In this document: positions 46,045 to 57,911 of the stretch, in pieces | How positions within the stretch are numbered: position 1 is the first letter of the stretch | Layout: each line of letters begins with the position of its first letter | From: Metaphire vulgaris | Lineage: Eukaryota; Annelida; Clitellata; Crassiclitellata; Megascolecidae | DNA: 64,000 nucleotides | Reading direction: 5' to 3' | Assembly: GCA_018105865.1 (NCBI GenBank) | Contig: CM030851.1 | Location: 581,001 to 645,000, forward strand | Made by a program: the position numbers and the translations under genes | The notes under the pieces: model-generated | Seen by the model: the letters and a program-made list of their open reading frames with translations, nothing else | Databases searched by the model: none | What the model was told of the DNA's origin: nothing

Positions 46045-46315
46045 TCGCCAGATGGCGTACGGCGGCCGCGCATGCGCAGTCGGCGACGACGAGTGACAGA
46101 GCGACTTAGCGAAGCGAAGCGAAGGACGGACGGACGACGAGAGATATCGGACACAGGCGCCGACGACGCCGATCGCATAACGACGACCGGCGTGGGTGGG
46201 GCTGTGGCGGCGGCGGCGGCGGCGGCGGCGGGGGGGACCGGGCCCCCTTTCCCCTCCCCTCCCCCCGCCGTCCGTCCGTCCGTCCGTCCGGGATATGACG
46301 GGGTATAAATCGCCG
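46045..46315 (+). promoter_or_regulatory. GC-rich promoter-like patch
   Basis: A CpG-dense 270-bp stretch with CAGATGGCG (YY1-like) near 46050, GCGCATGCGCA (NRF-1-type palindrome, 46068-46078), a GGC run, CCGT repeats and TATAAAT at 46304-46310. No supported gene starts immediately downstream; the long frame from 46315 soon becomes poly-Phe from a CTT tract. It could be the promoter of an unseen spliced transcript on either strand. Confidence 0.35.
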
Positions 46316-46473
46316 TGGGCGTTTATCGTGCGCTGTTTTACGGGGTCTTAATCAGAAACGGTTCGAAGGAGACGCAGGGTTTCGCGACACGAGGAATTTC
46401 ACGGCCCAACGAGATGTACTTTGCAGTATCAACACACCAGGCGATGGGCGACCGGTTAAGTAAATCAAGGCGA

Positions 46474-46749
46474 CGTCTCTTCTTCTTCTTCTTCTTCCTC
46501 CTCCTCTTCTTCCTCCTCTTCTTCCTCTTCTTCTTCCTCTTCTTCTCCTTCTTCTCCTTCTTCTCCTTCTTCTGCTTCTTCTGCTTCTTCTTCTGCTTCT
46601 TCTTCTTCTTCTTCTTTCTCCTCCTCCTCTTCCTCCTCTTCTTCCTCCTCCTCTTCTTCCTCCTCTTCTTCCTCCTCTTCCTCTTCCTCTTCCTCCTCCT
46701 CTTCTTCTTCTTCTTCTTCCTCTTCCTCTTCTTCTTCTTCATCATCATT

Positions 46750-46827
<78 letters not shown>

Positions 46828-46879
46828 TTCTTCTTCTTCTTCTTTTTCTTTCTCCTCCTCCTCCTACTCCTCCTCCTCC

Positions 46880-46938
<59 letters not shown>

Positions 46939-46955
46939 CTCCTCCTCTTCCTCTG
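46474..46955. repeat. Polypyrimidine CTT/CCT/CAT microsatellite, about 480 bp
   Basis: CTTCTTC and CCTCCTC runs surround a pure ATC run (46740-46826). The long Phe/Leu and Met/Lys/Arg frames here are repeat translations, not proteins. Confidence 0.97.
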
Positions 46956-47168
46956 TGCCTTTGATGCCCTGCGCTTCGTATTAAAACGACGTTTCGAACA
47001 AAGTTCTTGGCGGCTTTCAAAGTCTTTTCACCAGTCTTCCGTCATTTGTTTTAATTCTTATTCTGGTTTTGAACGGTTTCATCCCAATCGAAGGAATGAA
47101 TGAATGACAGGGTGGAACACCACACGACAGATCCTAGAGAACCACTAAAAACCCTTCTATACAAGTTT

Positions 47169-47179
47169 TATTATTATTA

Positions 47180-47242
<63 letters not shown>
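47169..47242. repeat. ATT microsatellite
   Basis: About 24 ATT units with one ATC interruption. Confidence 0.97.
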
Positions 47243-47245
<3 letters not shown>

Positions 47246-48782
47246 CAGCTGTAATCCAATTGTTTCTCTTCTCTGGTTACAAAGTCCCATTATTTCAGAC
47301 GCGTTGTTCTAGTCGAGCGCCTTCGAGGTTTTACTTTGCCTAGCTCTGTAGATGGGCGCCATAAACACAGACCGTAGAACTTAATAAAATATATCTTGAA
47401 TGAGTTCTTATTCACTATAGGCCTACATGGTAGACATTGAATTAATAATACAGCAGTGTTCATTTTATGATCCAAATCACCGACTGATTTCGAGGACCAG
47501 TACCAAAGACTCAACCGTCAAGACCAGGACCAGGACCAGGACCAGGACCAAAGACTCATCCCTTAAGGCCAGGAAGGACCAAGGCCAAGGACTAATATAC
47601 CTGGCTCTTACTCAGCGTAGAAAGAGAAGAAACTGAAAACTGACTTCGAACACATCATAGACCAGTTCACACCAGTAAAAGTAAGAAAAGTGCATCTGTA
47701 GTCTTAATTTTGCGTCAATAAAACGTCATGATTTGTTAATATTAAAGATTTGTTAACCTGCCAATTCAAATTTTTCTGACTCTCCTGCCATGGGCTCCAA
47801 ATACCCTGGATACGCCCCTGCATTAAGAAGGTCGTCTTTCATTGGGCATATCATTTTGACACTAAACAGCAGTTTAGTTATTTAGTACTCTAGCTGCGTC
47901 TGTTTTAGAAGACGTCTTTTGATCCAAAATACAATTCCTTCTCTTTACTTCGCTCATTATTATTATCATCATCAGTGGCGGTTCCAGGATTTCTTGGTTG
48001 GGGAGATGAAATGAATTCATAGGAAGTTGGTGGGGGATGAAAATAGAAGGAAAAAATCAATAAACTTTACCCAAAAAGGCTGACAAAAGGGAGTTTTATT
48101 CCTAATAATATTTTACTACACTTTTACCGCAAGAATAGGTTGACAAGCAAAAAAGGTTATCCGCAGTAGTTTTTTCCTCGCAGTTTTACTAGACTTTTGC
48201 CCAAAAATATTCTACACAAGCAAAACAAGTAAGTCCGGAAGTCATCCGCGTGGCTAGATAGATACAGAGAGGAGAGAGTTATGATGGAAATTATACTTAG
48301 ATAAATGCATAGTCACTGATAAATCAAATCGTAGTTGGCAGAACGAAAATTTCTTTGAAAGCGTTATCAGTCGCAATTTAAATAATTTAAATTGTAATTA
48401 TTACAGACAATGCAAAGCTCTGAGAGAGACAGATTAGACGCCGACAATAACTAAACCTTCATTTCTTCATTCTCTGTGTACAGTTAATATTTTACGATGT
48501 TCTGTAATCATATCTAGAACAAATGCTTGAAAATATTCCTGCATTTTCTTCATTTTCTTCCTTGCAATGTAATTTCAGTGCATAGTTGGAGTCTGACTAC
48601 AGTAAAACCCTCGTTAACACGGACGCTAGGCTGTTACAGGAAACGGAGCTTCGTGCTAAGCAGAAATCGCGTCTTAGCGGCGTCCGCGTGAACGGAGTTT
48701 GACTGTAGCGCATGATAGTTAGCGAGGACCTCCTCCTCCTCCTCCTCCTCTCCTCTTCTTCTTCTTCTTCTTCTTCTTCCGC

Positions 48783-48980
48783 TCATTTTCCGGTGAATGC
48801 GACGTTGACGTTCGATAGGAACGAGATCGACGGAGAGACGGCGGCGGCGAAGGTGTCCCTGTAGGCGCAGGCGGCACAGCGGCTCTTGGCCGCCGGGACC
48901 AGAAGCCCGTAGGACAGGGTCCGAAGGGTGTCTCTGGCCTCTAAACACCACCCACAACAACAACACAGCAGATAACACCC

Positions 48981-49013
<33 letters not shown>

Positions 49014-49228
49014 AGCCATCGTAATGCAATGCAACGGAACACTTGCCACGGTGCCTCTTCTGAAGAATATTTTATTTATTTTTATTTTATTGAACATTGT
49101 ATATTGATAAAGAGTCGTTTCAAAAAGTGAGCAATAGAATAAGCAGCGGTAGTACGTATCGTGAATAGACGTTAACTTCTATTAGGTCTCTTGGCTTGAG
49201 CCACAACTTTTTGATAAGCTGCCAATAG

Positions 49229-49264
<36 letters not shown>

Positions 49265-50038
49265 AGGCATATAGTGGTTGGGTCTCACCGCTTTTTCGTC
49301 CCAGTTTACGCCATTACGTTTGTGCGAGTTTCAGGATTTGGCAAAGAGCGTAGGCTGCTACTGTAGAGCAGCTGTTTCAGATACCATGCCCCCGATGTGT
49401 AGGGTATTGATGGCTGTAGCCTACTGGACATTAAGTCTTCCTATATCAATCGGGGCATTGCTTGTAATGCCACACTGGCTATTGTGATCAGTTTGGTATC
49501 CATTGAAATTCTGTAGCGCAATTTGTTTAAGCAATAACCTTGGAGTTGGTGTTGAAGCGAAATTCGGATCTTCCGTTCTTGATCAAGTTCACGATACAAG
49601 AGTTCTACGGAAAATCATTGTAATTTGAATAGATTAAGACGTGTTTACAGGATTAGGGCCTACAAGTTACAAGTTTTTGCCAACGAAAATAATGTAATTA
49701 AAAGATTCATTTTGCATTGCGCTCAGGTGCCTTGAACCTGTGCTAAGGCTAGGAGAACTTAGCAGCTTTTGTCAAGTTATTAGACCTAACACTTTATGGT
49801 GATTTCAATGGAAAGTGAAACGTATGTTTTTGGACTGTCTTCTGCTTATATCGTCAATTCCCTGGAGAGACTATTTATCAGACGAACTCTATGGAACTGT
49901 AAAATATAAGACGCTTCGCTGATTTTGCCAAATAGGTCAAACACGAGCCCAGCGCTGATATTCCGTGTCCCTTAGCAATCAGCCTACGCCATTAAAACTG
50001 GTGTGGTTTGCCAGTGCTTTCTCTAGACTCACGTTTAT

Positions 50039-50073
<35 letters not shown>

Positions 50074-52081
50074 GCTATTCTACCTTTAAGATGTTCTAGG
50101 CGTCTATCGCTGTCCTCTCGTCTTTCTTTCTGTCTTTCGATTTCACTCGACAGAGAATCTAAAATAGAACGAACCAGAAAAAAACAAACTGTCGTTTACT
50201 AAGAGACAGAGCTCTTATAATGGAAAATTCTGACACAGCGTCAGAGGAAACAACATACGAGGAGAAACCGATCGCCTCCATTTGCTGAATTCTCTCACGA
50301 CACTGTCAACGAACCAGGCTGCCTAAGTCGTTTTAGAAGGGAAGTTACACTGTCAACGAACTAAGTCGTTTTAGATCCGTGGCCAAGAAGGGAGTTACCG
50401 TTTAAACAAAGAGAAGCTCTAAAAATTTCATTATATTTTAGCCACTGACTCTCACTAACATATAATATAATATCTCACTAAGAAATACTTCCAATTGATA
50501 TCAGCACAATTAAAGAAGATTCTTTTACCCTTAAGATGGCGAAACTCCTTCTCCATTTTCGCTCTGACTTCCATTTCGGTCGACAGTTTCTGCTTCAGTT
50601 CCTCTGAAAAAAATTACGAACCGCTTTACGCAAAATTTTAATGTTCCATTCGAGAGGGAAGTTGGGTTGGGGCTGGTCGAACCAAGATCCCCTCGGCCCC
50701 CTGGTCGGGAGTGGGATCCCCCACACGTGGCGGCTCCACCGGGGACCAGGGGCCCGACGAAATTTTTGGGGTGGGGACCCTAGATTTAATGGGTCTACTA
50801 AATCACCGCCACTGCTACCACACCGCTTTGTGGCAAATCGAAGATTAATGTAATGACGGAACGATTTCTTGACAGTGTTCGAAATCGTCGCCAAGTGTTA
50901 ATGCTTAATAATTAGAGACACTTCAACGGACGCCATCTGCAGGGGCGTAGCGACGTGGGGGTATATCGGTATATATACCACCCCACCCCCAAATCAGACT
51001 ACCTTAAAGATTTTAATGTGTTTTTTAAGACTTTCAAAGTTTTTTTAAAGATTTATATCCCAAAATTGCATTAGGCCTATACCCCCAAATCAAATTCCTG
51101 GCTACGCCCCTGGCCATCTGTTGGCAATAATTGCTCGATGGTTTCTTGACTCTAAGGAGCGTAAGCGATTCTTAAATTCTTCGACTGATTTTATTATAAA
51201 ATTCTTTAAATATTTTAATATCTCAAAAATGTCATAATTAAGATCTTTCTACCTTTCGAAGCGTCCATCCATCAGCTCCTAGCGTTCATTTAGCTAACTT
51301 GCGATGATGACGATGACGACGACGATGACGATGACAATAATGATGAATTCAGGATTCGTTTCAAGAAACCAATGACGGTATTAACGACAAGGTGTGTATT
51401 ACCTGCAATTTCAGGTGCGTTCTTACCTTTTGAGAGTGTGCTCAGGTATGGATGGAAGCCTGCGTTTCTTGATTCCTACAAGAAAATTAGAAATCAGTTA
51501 AAATAGTTTTCAATGTAATCTGCGCAGATGCTAACCATTTACATAATGGTTGCAAAATATTTGAGCTCTGATTTTCAGAAGCTTTTACTGGTTAAGCGCA
51601 ATCATTTACGAAATCCACAATTAACGAAATCGACAATTATAATAAGGTGATAACTTTATTTGAGTCTCTGTTAATTAATTCGAATCACCCGCAGAATCTA
51701 AGAGACGTCGCTCTTGAAGCCGCACTTAACGACCGGTCAGTCATTTATTTTTCGCAGACTATACTGAGGACGACAACTAATAATTAATTGAGAAGAATAA
51801 TTGAGATCTCAGAATATTGTAACTGGCTCTTCGAGTCAGTCTTTAATAATGATGTCAGTTTATTAATATCAAATCGAAAAGAATAATCAAAGATAACAAC
51901 ATTCATACAATAATAACAGAAAAACAGAAACATAGGTAGCCGAGTATATGTAATAATTGGAAATCGATGTTAGCAGAGATATACAAATGCCTTCCAATAT
52001 CATAACATTGAGATTGGCATAATTGTATTATTCTTGCTATTATAATGATTTAAAATGTGAGAATAATAAATATGGAAAAAT

Positions 52082-52155
<74 letters not shown>

Positions 52156-53023
52156 CGTTCCACTCTTTGTTGGATATGTGGCGTGTAGAGCGAATTAAAC
52201 TGAAAAATTTCACTTTGGAAAACCGCTGTGCCTCTACTGAACCTAAGAGTAAGCAGCAAATGAGCTACTGGTTTCTAAAGTGCTATATAAATCTATGAGA
52301 TTTCACTTGATTACTTACTTATTGCTCATTTACTCGCCGATTTAGAGATTTTGAAGTCTGACCTCATGATCTCTGAAAGAACTCCATTTGCCATCAAAGG
52401 ACTTCCACTTTGGCCTTCTGTTGTCCCTCTGCAGTTGCTCCAACTCCTGCTGCTGTTGCTGCTGGTGCTGTTGCTGGTGTTGCCTTTCATTCGCCCGATG
52501 TTGTCTGACATCCGCTGATTCTGCAGAAACGTCTTTTTCCACAGATTCCACCTTATCTGCCACCAAATTCTTCCTCATCTTCCACGTTCTTCCTTCTGGC
52601 GCCGTGAGTTCTCCTGGATGATGAGACTCCTCCTCGGTCGGCGACTGATCCAGAAGACCAGTTTCCTCTTCCATCGAATCCGCGCTCGTCTTTTCCACCG
52701 AAACGCTTCTCTTCCTGATGACGTCGACGCCGATTCCATCTTTAACCAGAGTTCCTTTTCCGCTTTCCAGGCGCCGCAATCTCCTCTTCCACCGTGTCCA
52801 CGTCGATGGAGTCTGTGTCCGTGTCTTCGTCCGTGTCGTCGTCGCTGTTGTCCTCCTCTTTGTCTGCCTCTTGTCCCTCCGTCCGATCTGCTCTTGTATT
52901 CCGCTCGCTGTCTGCGTTGGACACAGGGTGAACTGTCATCCCTACAACGTCGTCCCCGGTGACCTGCTCCTGCACCGAATGACCTTTGGACTCGTTGAAC
53001 TGATGACGATGATGATAAGGTCA

Positions 53024-53055
<32 letters not shown>

Positions 53056-53949
53056 GTCTTCCGGTGCCCTGGTGCTGTGCGTGTCTTCAGCGTAGCAGCT
53101 GTGTTCATCAGCTCTTAGTGAAGAAGACTTTCCAGTTCCTCCTCGATCCAGCGGAGCGTCGTCTGCGGCGGCTGAGCAGCTGTTGTCCTTTCCCGGACCC
53201 CGTTCGCTCAATCGACGGATCTTGGCCGGTCCCCGTGCGGATGATGTCCTCCCGGCGGTTGGATCCTTCTCCTGTTTCCTCCGTTGAACATCGCCTTGAC
53301 GTCTTCCCAGGCGTGCAGCAGGCCCTCGGACAGCTCGACGCCGGGCGTCAGCTTCAGGTGTCGACGCCACGAGTTGAAGTTGGCGGCGTCCGGGTGATTG
53401 TACTTGGCACCGGGCGTCCGGTGAAAGTGAAAGATGAACTTGTTCGGCGAGAAGAAGACGTCGCAGTAGACGCACTGGATGCACTTCGCCCTCGAGCTGT
53501 TGTACCTCGACGGATGGAAGCTGCCCCGACAGCCCCACCCGCAGTCGTGTTCGACGTCGAAGACGAAGTTTTCCGGCAGCTTCGGCGGGGCGCAGTCGTC
53601 GAGGAAGGACTTGACGAGCCGCTCCGCCTCCCGCCGCGTGATCATCCCGCACCGACGAGACGACACGGGCATGGCGCCCGCCCGCCGTAGAACCTCCAGC
53701 TGGACGGGCGTACACTGGACGCACGGTGATGCCCAGCGCCACTCGGCGATTGTGGATCTCGTTGTAGCTGTAGGACCTGAGCAGAGTGCTCGAGATCTGA
53801 GCGAGACACAGCCGCTCCTTTCCCTCCATCAGAAGCGACACGATGGTCACTCCGTGCAGCAGCACCGTGTCCACCTTCGTCACCTGGCAGCGATGATCCC
53901 CTCCTCCTCCGCCTCCTCCTCCGGATGAAGATGACGACGACGACGTCAT
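48783..53949 (-). CDS. SKOR: SKOR/fussel (SKI-SNO family) transcriptional corepressor
   Basis: Nuclear corepressor of the SKI/SNO/CORL family. Large 5' exon 53949-52364: a Ser/Gly-rich start, the Ski/Dach region (LLHGVTIVSLLMEGKERLCL, NEIHNRRVALGIT, CVQCTPVQLEVLRRAGAMPV, CGMITRREAERL) and the SAND-like zinc region (ENFVFDVEHDCGWGCRGSFH, SRAKCIQCVYCDVFFSPNKF, HPDAANFNSWRRHLKL, HAWEDVKAMFNGG). An acidic linker (EEDNSDDDTDEDTDTDS) and a Gln-rich stretch follow, ending FRDHE. Smaller exons 51475-51427, 50603-50529 and 50158-50084 encode a coiled coil (EELKQKLSTEMEVRAKMEKE; SSEIERQKERREDSDRRLEH), and the last exon 48940-48783 ends in VAFTGK. Phases agree at all these junctions (0, then 1, 1, 1). 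The large exon has apparent frame breaks at 53724 (one extra base between GIT and CVQC), near 53270, near 53000 and near 52785, so the reading changes frame several times. Family identity is certain; whether the gene is intact is not. Confidence 0.85.
50940..51112 (-). mobile_element. hAT-type MITE family A, copy 3, TSD GCCATCTG
   Basis: CAGGGGCGTAGCGACG at the left, CCTGGCTACGCCCCTG at the right, GCCATCTG at 50932-50939 and 51113-51120. It sits in an intron of the SKOR-like gene. Confidence 0.93.
52083..52153. repeat. TC microsatellite in SKOR-like intron
   Basis: About 35 TC units between the large 5' exon and the first coiled-coil exon. Confidence 0.97.
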
Positions 53950-54161
53950 TCTGGGGTCAGTAGGTCGTGACGCGTGTCATCTGTGACGACGGTAGACATG
54001 CAGACAAGGCAGACGGTGGCAGACGGCTGTCTTCAATTAATTATTACAGCAGCTGAAGATAACTCTATCTCTGTGGTTTTCATCTCAACTGATTCGACAA
54101 AATTGCTTTACATTTTGAAGAATCAAAGCAGCAAGAATATTCACTTGCATTCATGAAAACA

Positions 54162-54195
54162 TTTCTCTCTCTCTGTCTCTGTCTCTGTCTCTGTC

Positions 54196-54288
<93 letters not shown>
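54162..54288. repeat. TCTG/TC compound microsatellite
   Basis: CTCTGT units, then CTGT tetranucleotides, then pure CT. Confidence 0.97.
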
Positions 54289-54289
<1 letters not shown>

Positions 54290-54617
54290 CCTGCTGATGA
54301 ATTTCGTACAGTGTTTTATCCAGGTCTGTTAGAGAGGATATCCGCCTCCCAAAAAAAATCACACAAACCCCCCAACCTGACACAAATGTTTGCATTGAAC
54401 TGTGTCTCTTCCCCTCCAGCCAAGTCACTCCACCCCCACCCCCAGGCCTGGAGTCCGGATAAAACACTGATTTCGTAGACTTGTAGACGAACTAAAGATA
54501 TGAAACGGTTTCCCAAATAAACAGATTAGTTGAAAAGCTGGCGAAGCACTTTCATCATGTCCATGTCTTTGCTTTATCTGCATCTAATCACTTCATTGAC
54601 GCCTGCTATGGGGCCTA

Positions 54618-54786
54618 CACTAGAACTTCGTTATAACGTAGGCCTACTCAGCGGGTCTGTAAAATTTAATACGCCATATCGAAGATGCCTTATGTTCAAT
54701 AGTATCCAATACGGTGGCGCATCACACGGGATCGTACATTGCGGTGTACGCTATAACCGAATATACGTTATAACGAAGTTCTGTGC
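54618..54786. mobile_element. pogo/Tigger-like MITE, second copy
   Basis: CACTAGAACTTCGTTATAAC at the left and CGTTATAACGAAGTTCTGTG at the right, preceded by TA. The interior shares GCGGGTCTGTA and CGGGATCGTACATTG-type words with 45615-45807 in inverted order. The right TA duplication is not preserved. Confidence 0.7.
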
Positions 54787-56081
54787 ACCGCATACCTTCT
54801 GAGATCTCTGTATTTGTTGGTCTCTGGCAAAACTAAACAAATTTAATTGCGATAAAATCAATATGATTATATTTTTTCAAATTAGTCTAATGCGATCAGA
54901 AAGAGACAGACAGATTGAATTAGAATAACTGCATTTGGCGAAATATCCAGGCGGGCGATCTCTGTACAAGACTCTGCATAAAGACGTCCACAGCGCAGAG
55001 ACGGGCATGAGTCCACTTTTAGAACCCAACCCAACGCAACCCATGCCGGCAATAGGGTTGCTTGACCCAACCCAACCCAACCGTAATACATCACATTCTC
55101 TTAAGCCATGACTTATTTGCTGACCCAACGCAATCTAACCCAAAATAAATATGGACAAGTCTGACCCAACCCCCCCTGGCTTAACCCGATCCCATTTCCA
55201 TGTCTGGTCCAGAGATAGTCTCCTACCTTCCAGTGGGCGAAGTCAGACGTTCAGTTGAGGATTGACAAGAGCGACGTCATGTCCTGTCATCCCCGGCGAC
55301 CGTCAACAGGAATGACGCTGCTGGAACTCCGCTTCCAGCAGAACGCTTCCAGCTTTTATTTTAAGCCAGAAAAGACCGATTACACGCAGGCAATCGTCCT
55401 CTCCTCCTCCTCTCCTCCTTCTTCATTCCAGGCACCCCTACCCATCCCCCCATTCCCCCCATCCGACCAGCCTCTCGCTCTCCCCAGAGCCAGCAACTTG
55501 ATAAATAGAAGTGCACAACTCAGGACACGTGTAATTACCAACGACGAATGAGATGGAACGCGATTATGATTGGTCCGAGGCTTCCGGGACTCTCCCCCGC
55601 CCCCGGCCCGGCCAGTCCGGCGGGCCGCTCCCTTCGACCCCCGGCAGGGCGCTATCGGCTCCTGATTACCGCCATCCCCAAGAAGCCAACCGGCCACGAG
55701 GCGGACGCAAATACGCAGCCATAATGAACTGCGGTGTCTCCTGACGGAAGAGAAATATCAACGCAAGAAAGACGATTCTCCACAGAAAATAGCTGATATC
55801 TACATATATATACATGTATATATATACACGTGTATATATTATACTTATATTTGCTTATATATATGCTTTTATATATATATGATATATATATATATGATTA
55901 TATATATATGCTTATATATATGCGGCTAATAAAACGGCAGAAATTAAAACAAACTTAATTACTATAAGGTGACATTTGTTTAAGTTGGTCTGGCGCCACG
56001 TAGCGAATGTCGAAGTGATTACGGTCTCGGGGCTAATTGCAGGCGTAAACAATCGCTTCCTGTCCGTTTGCTTTTAGTCAA

Positions 56082-56127
<46 letters not shown>

Positions 56128-56528
56128 TTTGCAAGAGAATCATGGGGGGGCCAGAGTTTAATGCGTAGATTCCCAACTGGAGGGGCCACTGGGGGGCATA
56201 TCCACGTTTTCAGAGGAAAAATTGGAGGGGGCATATCCACGACGAGCAAAAATATGTCTTCGTGCCAAGCTCCCAGTGAGTTGAGTTTGCTTCGTTCATT
56301 ATCCTACTACCTCCCCACCCACCCACCCACCCAACTAGGTCTACTCAACGGTTTTGCACCAATCCCACGACCGTTCTCAGCCAGAATATGGGCGGGCATC
56401 CCTTGCCCCCTCCCACCCCCGCTACGCCAATAAAGAAAGGACAGGACTATTGACTGCTTGGCCATTACCATCCACTGTTTAATGCTAACGTTGCATTTCT
56501 TGAATCATATTGAAGTTTAATCTATAAA

Positions 56529-56686
56529 CGGGAGCGTAGCGACGGGGGTATATCGGTATATAACCCCCAAATCAGTCTACCTTAAAAAATTGTGATTTAC
56601 ATGTGGTTATATGTGGTTTATATGGTTTATGTGGTTTATAGTTAAGATTTATACCCTCCCAAATCAAATTCCTGGCTACGCCCCTG
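56529..56686 (-). mobile_element. hAT-type MITE family A, copy 4, TSD TCTATAAA
   Basis: CGGGAGCGTAGCGACG (end mutated from CAGGGGCGTAG) at the left, CTGGCTACGCCCCTG at the right, and TCTATAAA at 56521-56528 and 56687-56694. Confidence 0.9.
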
Positions 56687-57873
56687 TCTATAAATATTTA
56701 AATTCGAAGTGGTATTTGAACTCTCTTTCACATCATGGTCTCGAAAGGTTTCTATTCGCCAAAAACAAACGAATCATTAAAAAGGAAGCAACAAGAATGC
56801 TTAGAATGGGCCGAACGAGATTCCATGCGGAGAGAGAGAGAGAGAGAGGAGGAGGAGGAGGAGGAGGAGGAGGAGGAAGAGGAAGAGTAGAAGAGACGAA
56901 GTAAAAGTAGAACCAAGCAGTCTTCCACTCTGCCCTCATAATTTCAAAATGCTGCGAGAACTAATGTCAAACTGAGAAGTCTGTTCAACACTAACGTTTC
57001 AGAGGCTCTTTGGGGCAAATGTGGGTTCCGAGGAATACTGTGGGGGCTCTGAGGGGCACCGTGGGGTCCCGAGGAATACTGTGGGGGCACTGAGGGCCAC
57101 TGTGGGGTCCCGATAAATACTACGGGGGCACTGAGGGGCATTGAGAGGCACTGATGGAGTGCTGAGGAGGGGAACCGAGGGGCATTGAGGGACCATGCCC
57201 CTTGTGGACGGAAAGTCCCCCTAATGGCGCCTATAAGCACACAGATTGTCTGCGTAGTGCATCCTCTTCTTCTTCTTCGCTTTCCGTCGTCGTCCGTTTG
57301 AAGAAGGAGCGATCTCTTTAGATCTCCGATCCTTTGGAGATCGTCCTCGGATGATCGATTCCTCGTGAAGGGGAGAGAGCGCAGCGATCAGAAGACACAA
57401 GCGATCGCCCGATGGCATGAGGAGCCGGCGATCGGCGTTTTAATTACTCGTCAACAGAGGGCGACGACAAACGACGATTATTTATGACTTATCGATGCGC
57501 GGATGCTTCGTCGTCGTCGTCGTCGTTCGGATCTCAGGTGTGGTGGCGCGCCTCCAATTAATAGTCGGGGGTTCATATTCGCACCGGATTCAGAGATTCT
57601 CGGGTCAGAGGACGAACACAGACACGGAATGTGTGACCTCTGGCGGTGACCCCGGGCGCCGGGGCCCGTGGTGGGCACTGGGGAGGGGGAGGGGGCAGGC
57701 GGCGCCGGGCGCGGACGGGGTCACATCGGAGGTCACGATTCCGATATGAAAAGACGATTGGGGTGGAGAGGCGGATTGATCGGAAGATGTCGTGCTTGGA
57801 TTTAAACGGTCGCTTCAAAAGAAACAAATGAATGAAACGGGAAAGAAGATTATTATGGAGATGATGAAAACCG

Positions 57874-57911
<38 letters not shown>

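Noticed and set aside
45829..46308. Frames over the CpG-rich patch (Arg-rich and Ala-rich)
   Set aside because: Composition explained by CpG and GGC repeats; treated as a possible regulatory patch instead.
46315..47103. 262-codon frame rich in Phe, Leu and Ile
   Set aside because: It is the translation of the CTT/CCT/ATC microsatellite; no domain, and the opposite strand gives an equally long Met/Lys/Arg frame.
51241..51290. Possible 26-bp exon on the - strand (GAGCTGATGG...CGAAAG before GTAGAAAG)
   Set aside because: It would break the phase-1 match between the 51427-51475 and 50529-50603 exons and introduce a stop.
52575..53108. 177-codon frame with poly-Gln and Arg-rich tail on the - strand
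   Set aside because: Overlaps the SKOR-like exon in another frame; Arg-rich composition is typical of a shadow of GA-rich coding DNA, and the acidic frame 52742-52975 fits the linker better. The Gln run could still be real if the exon's frame is corrected.
53064..53690. 208-codon frame on the + strand
   Set aside because: Antisense shadow of the conserved Ski/SAND exon.
55553..55744. 63-codon Pro/Gly-rich frame
   Set aside because: No homology recognised, GC-rich sequence context, and no splice or promoter support.
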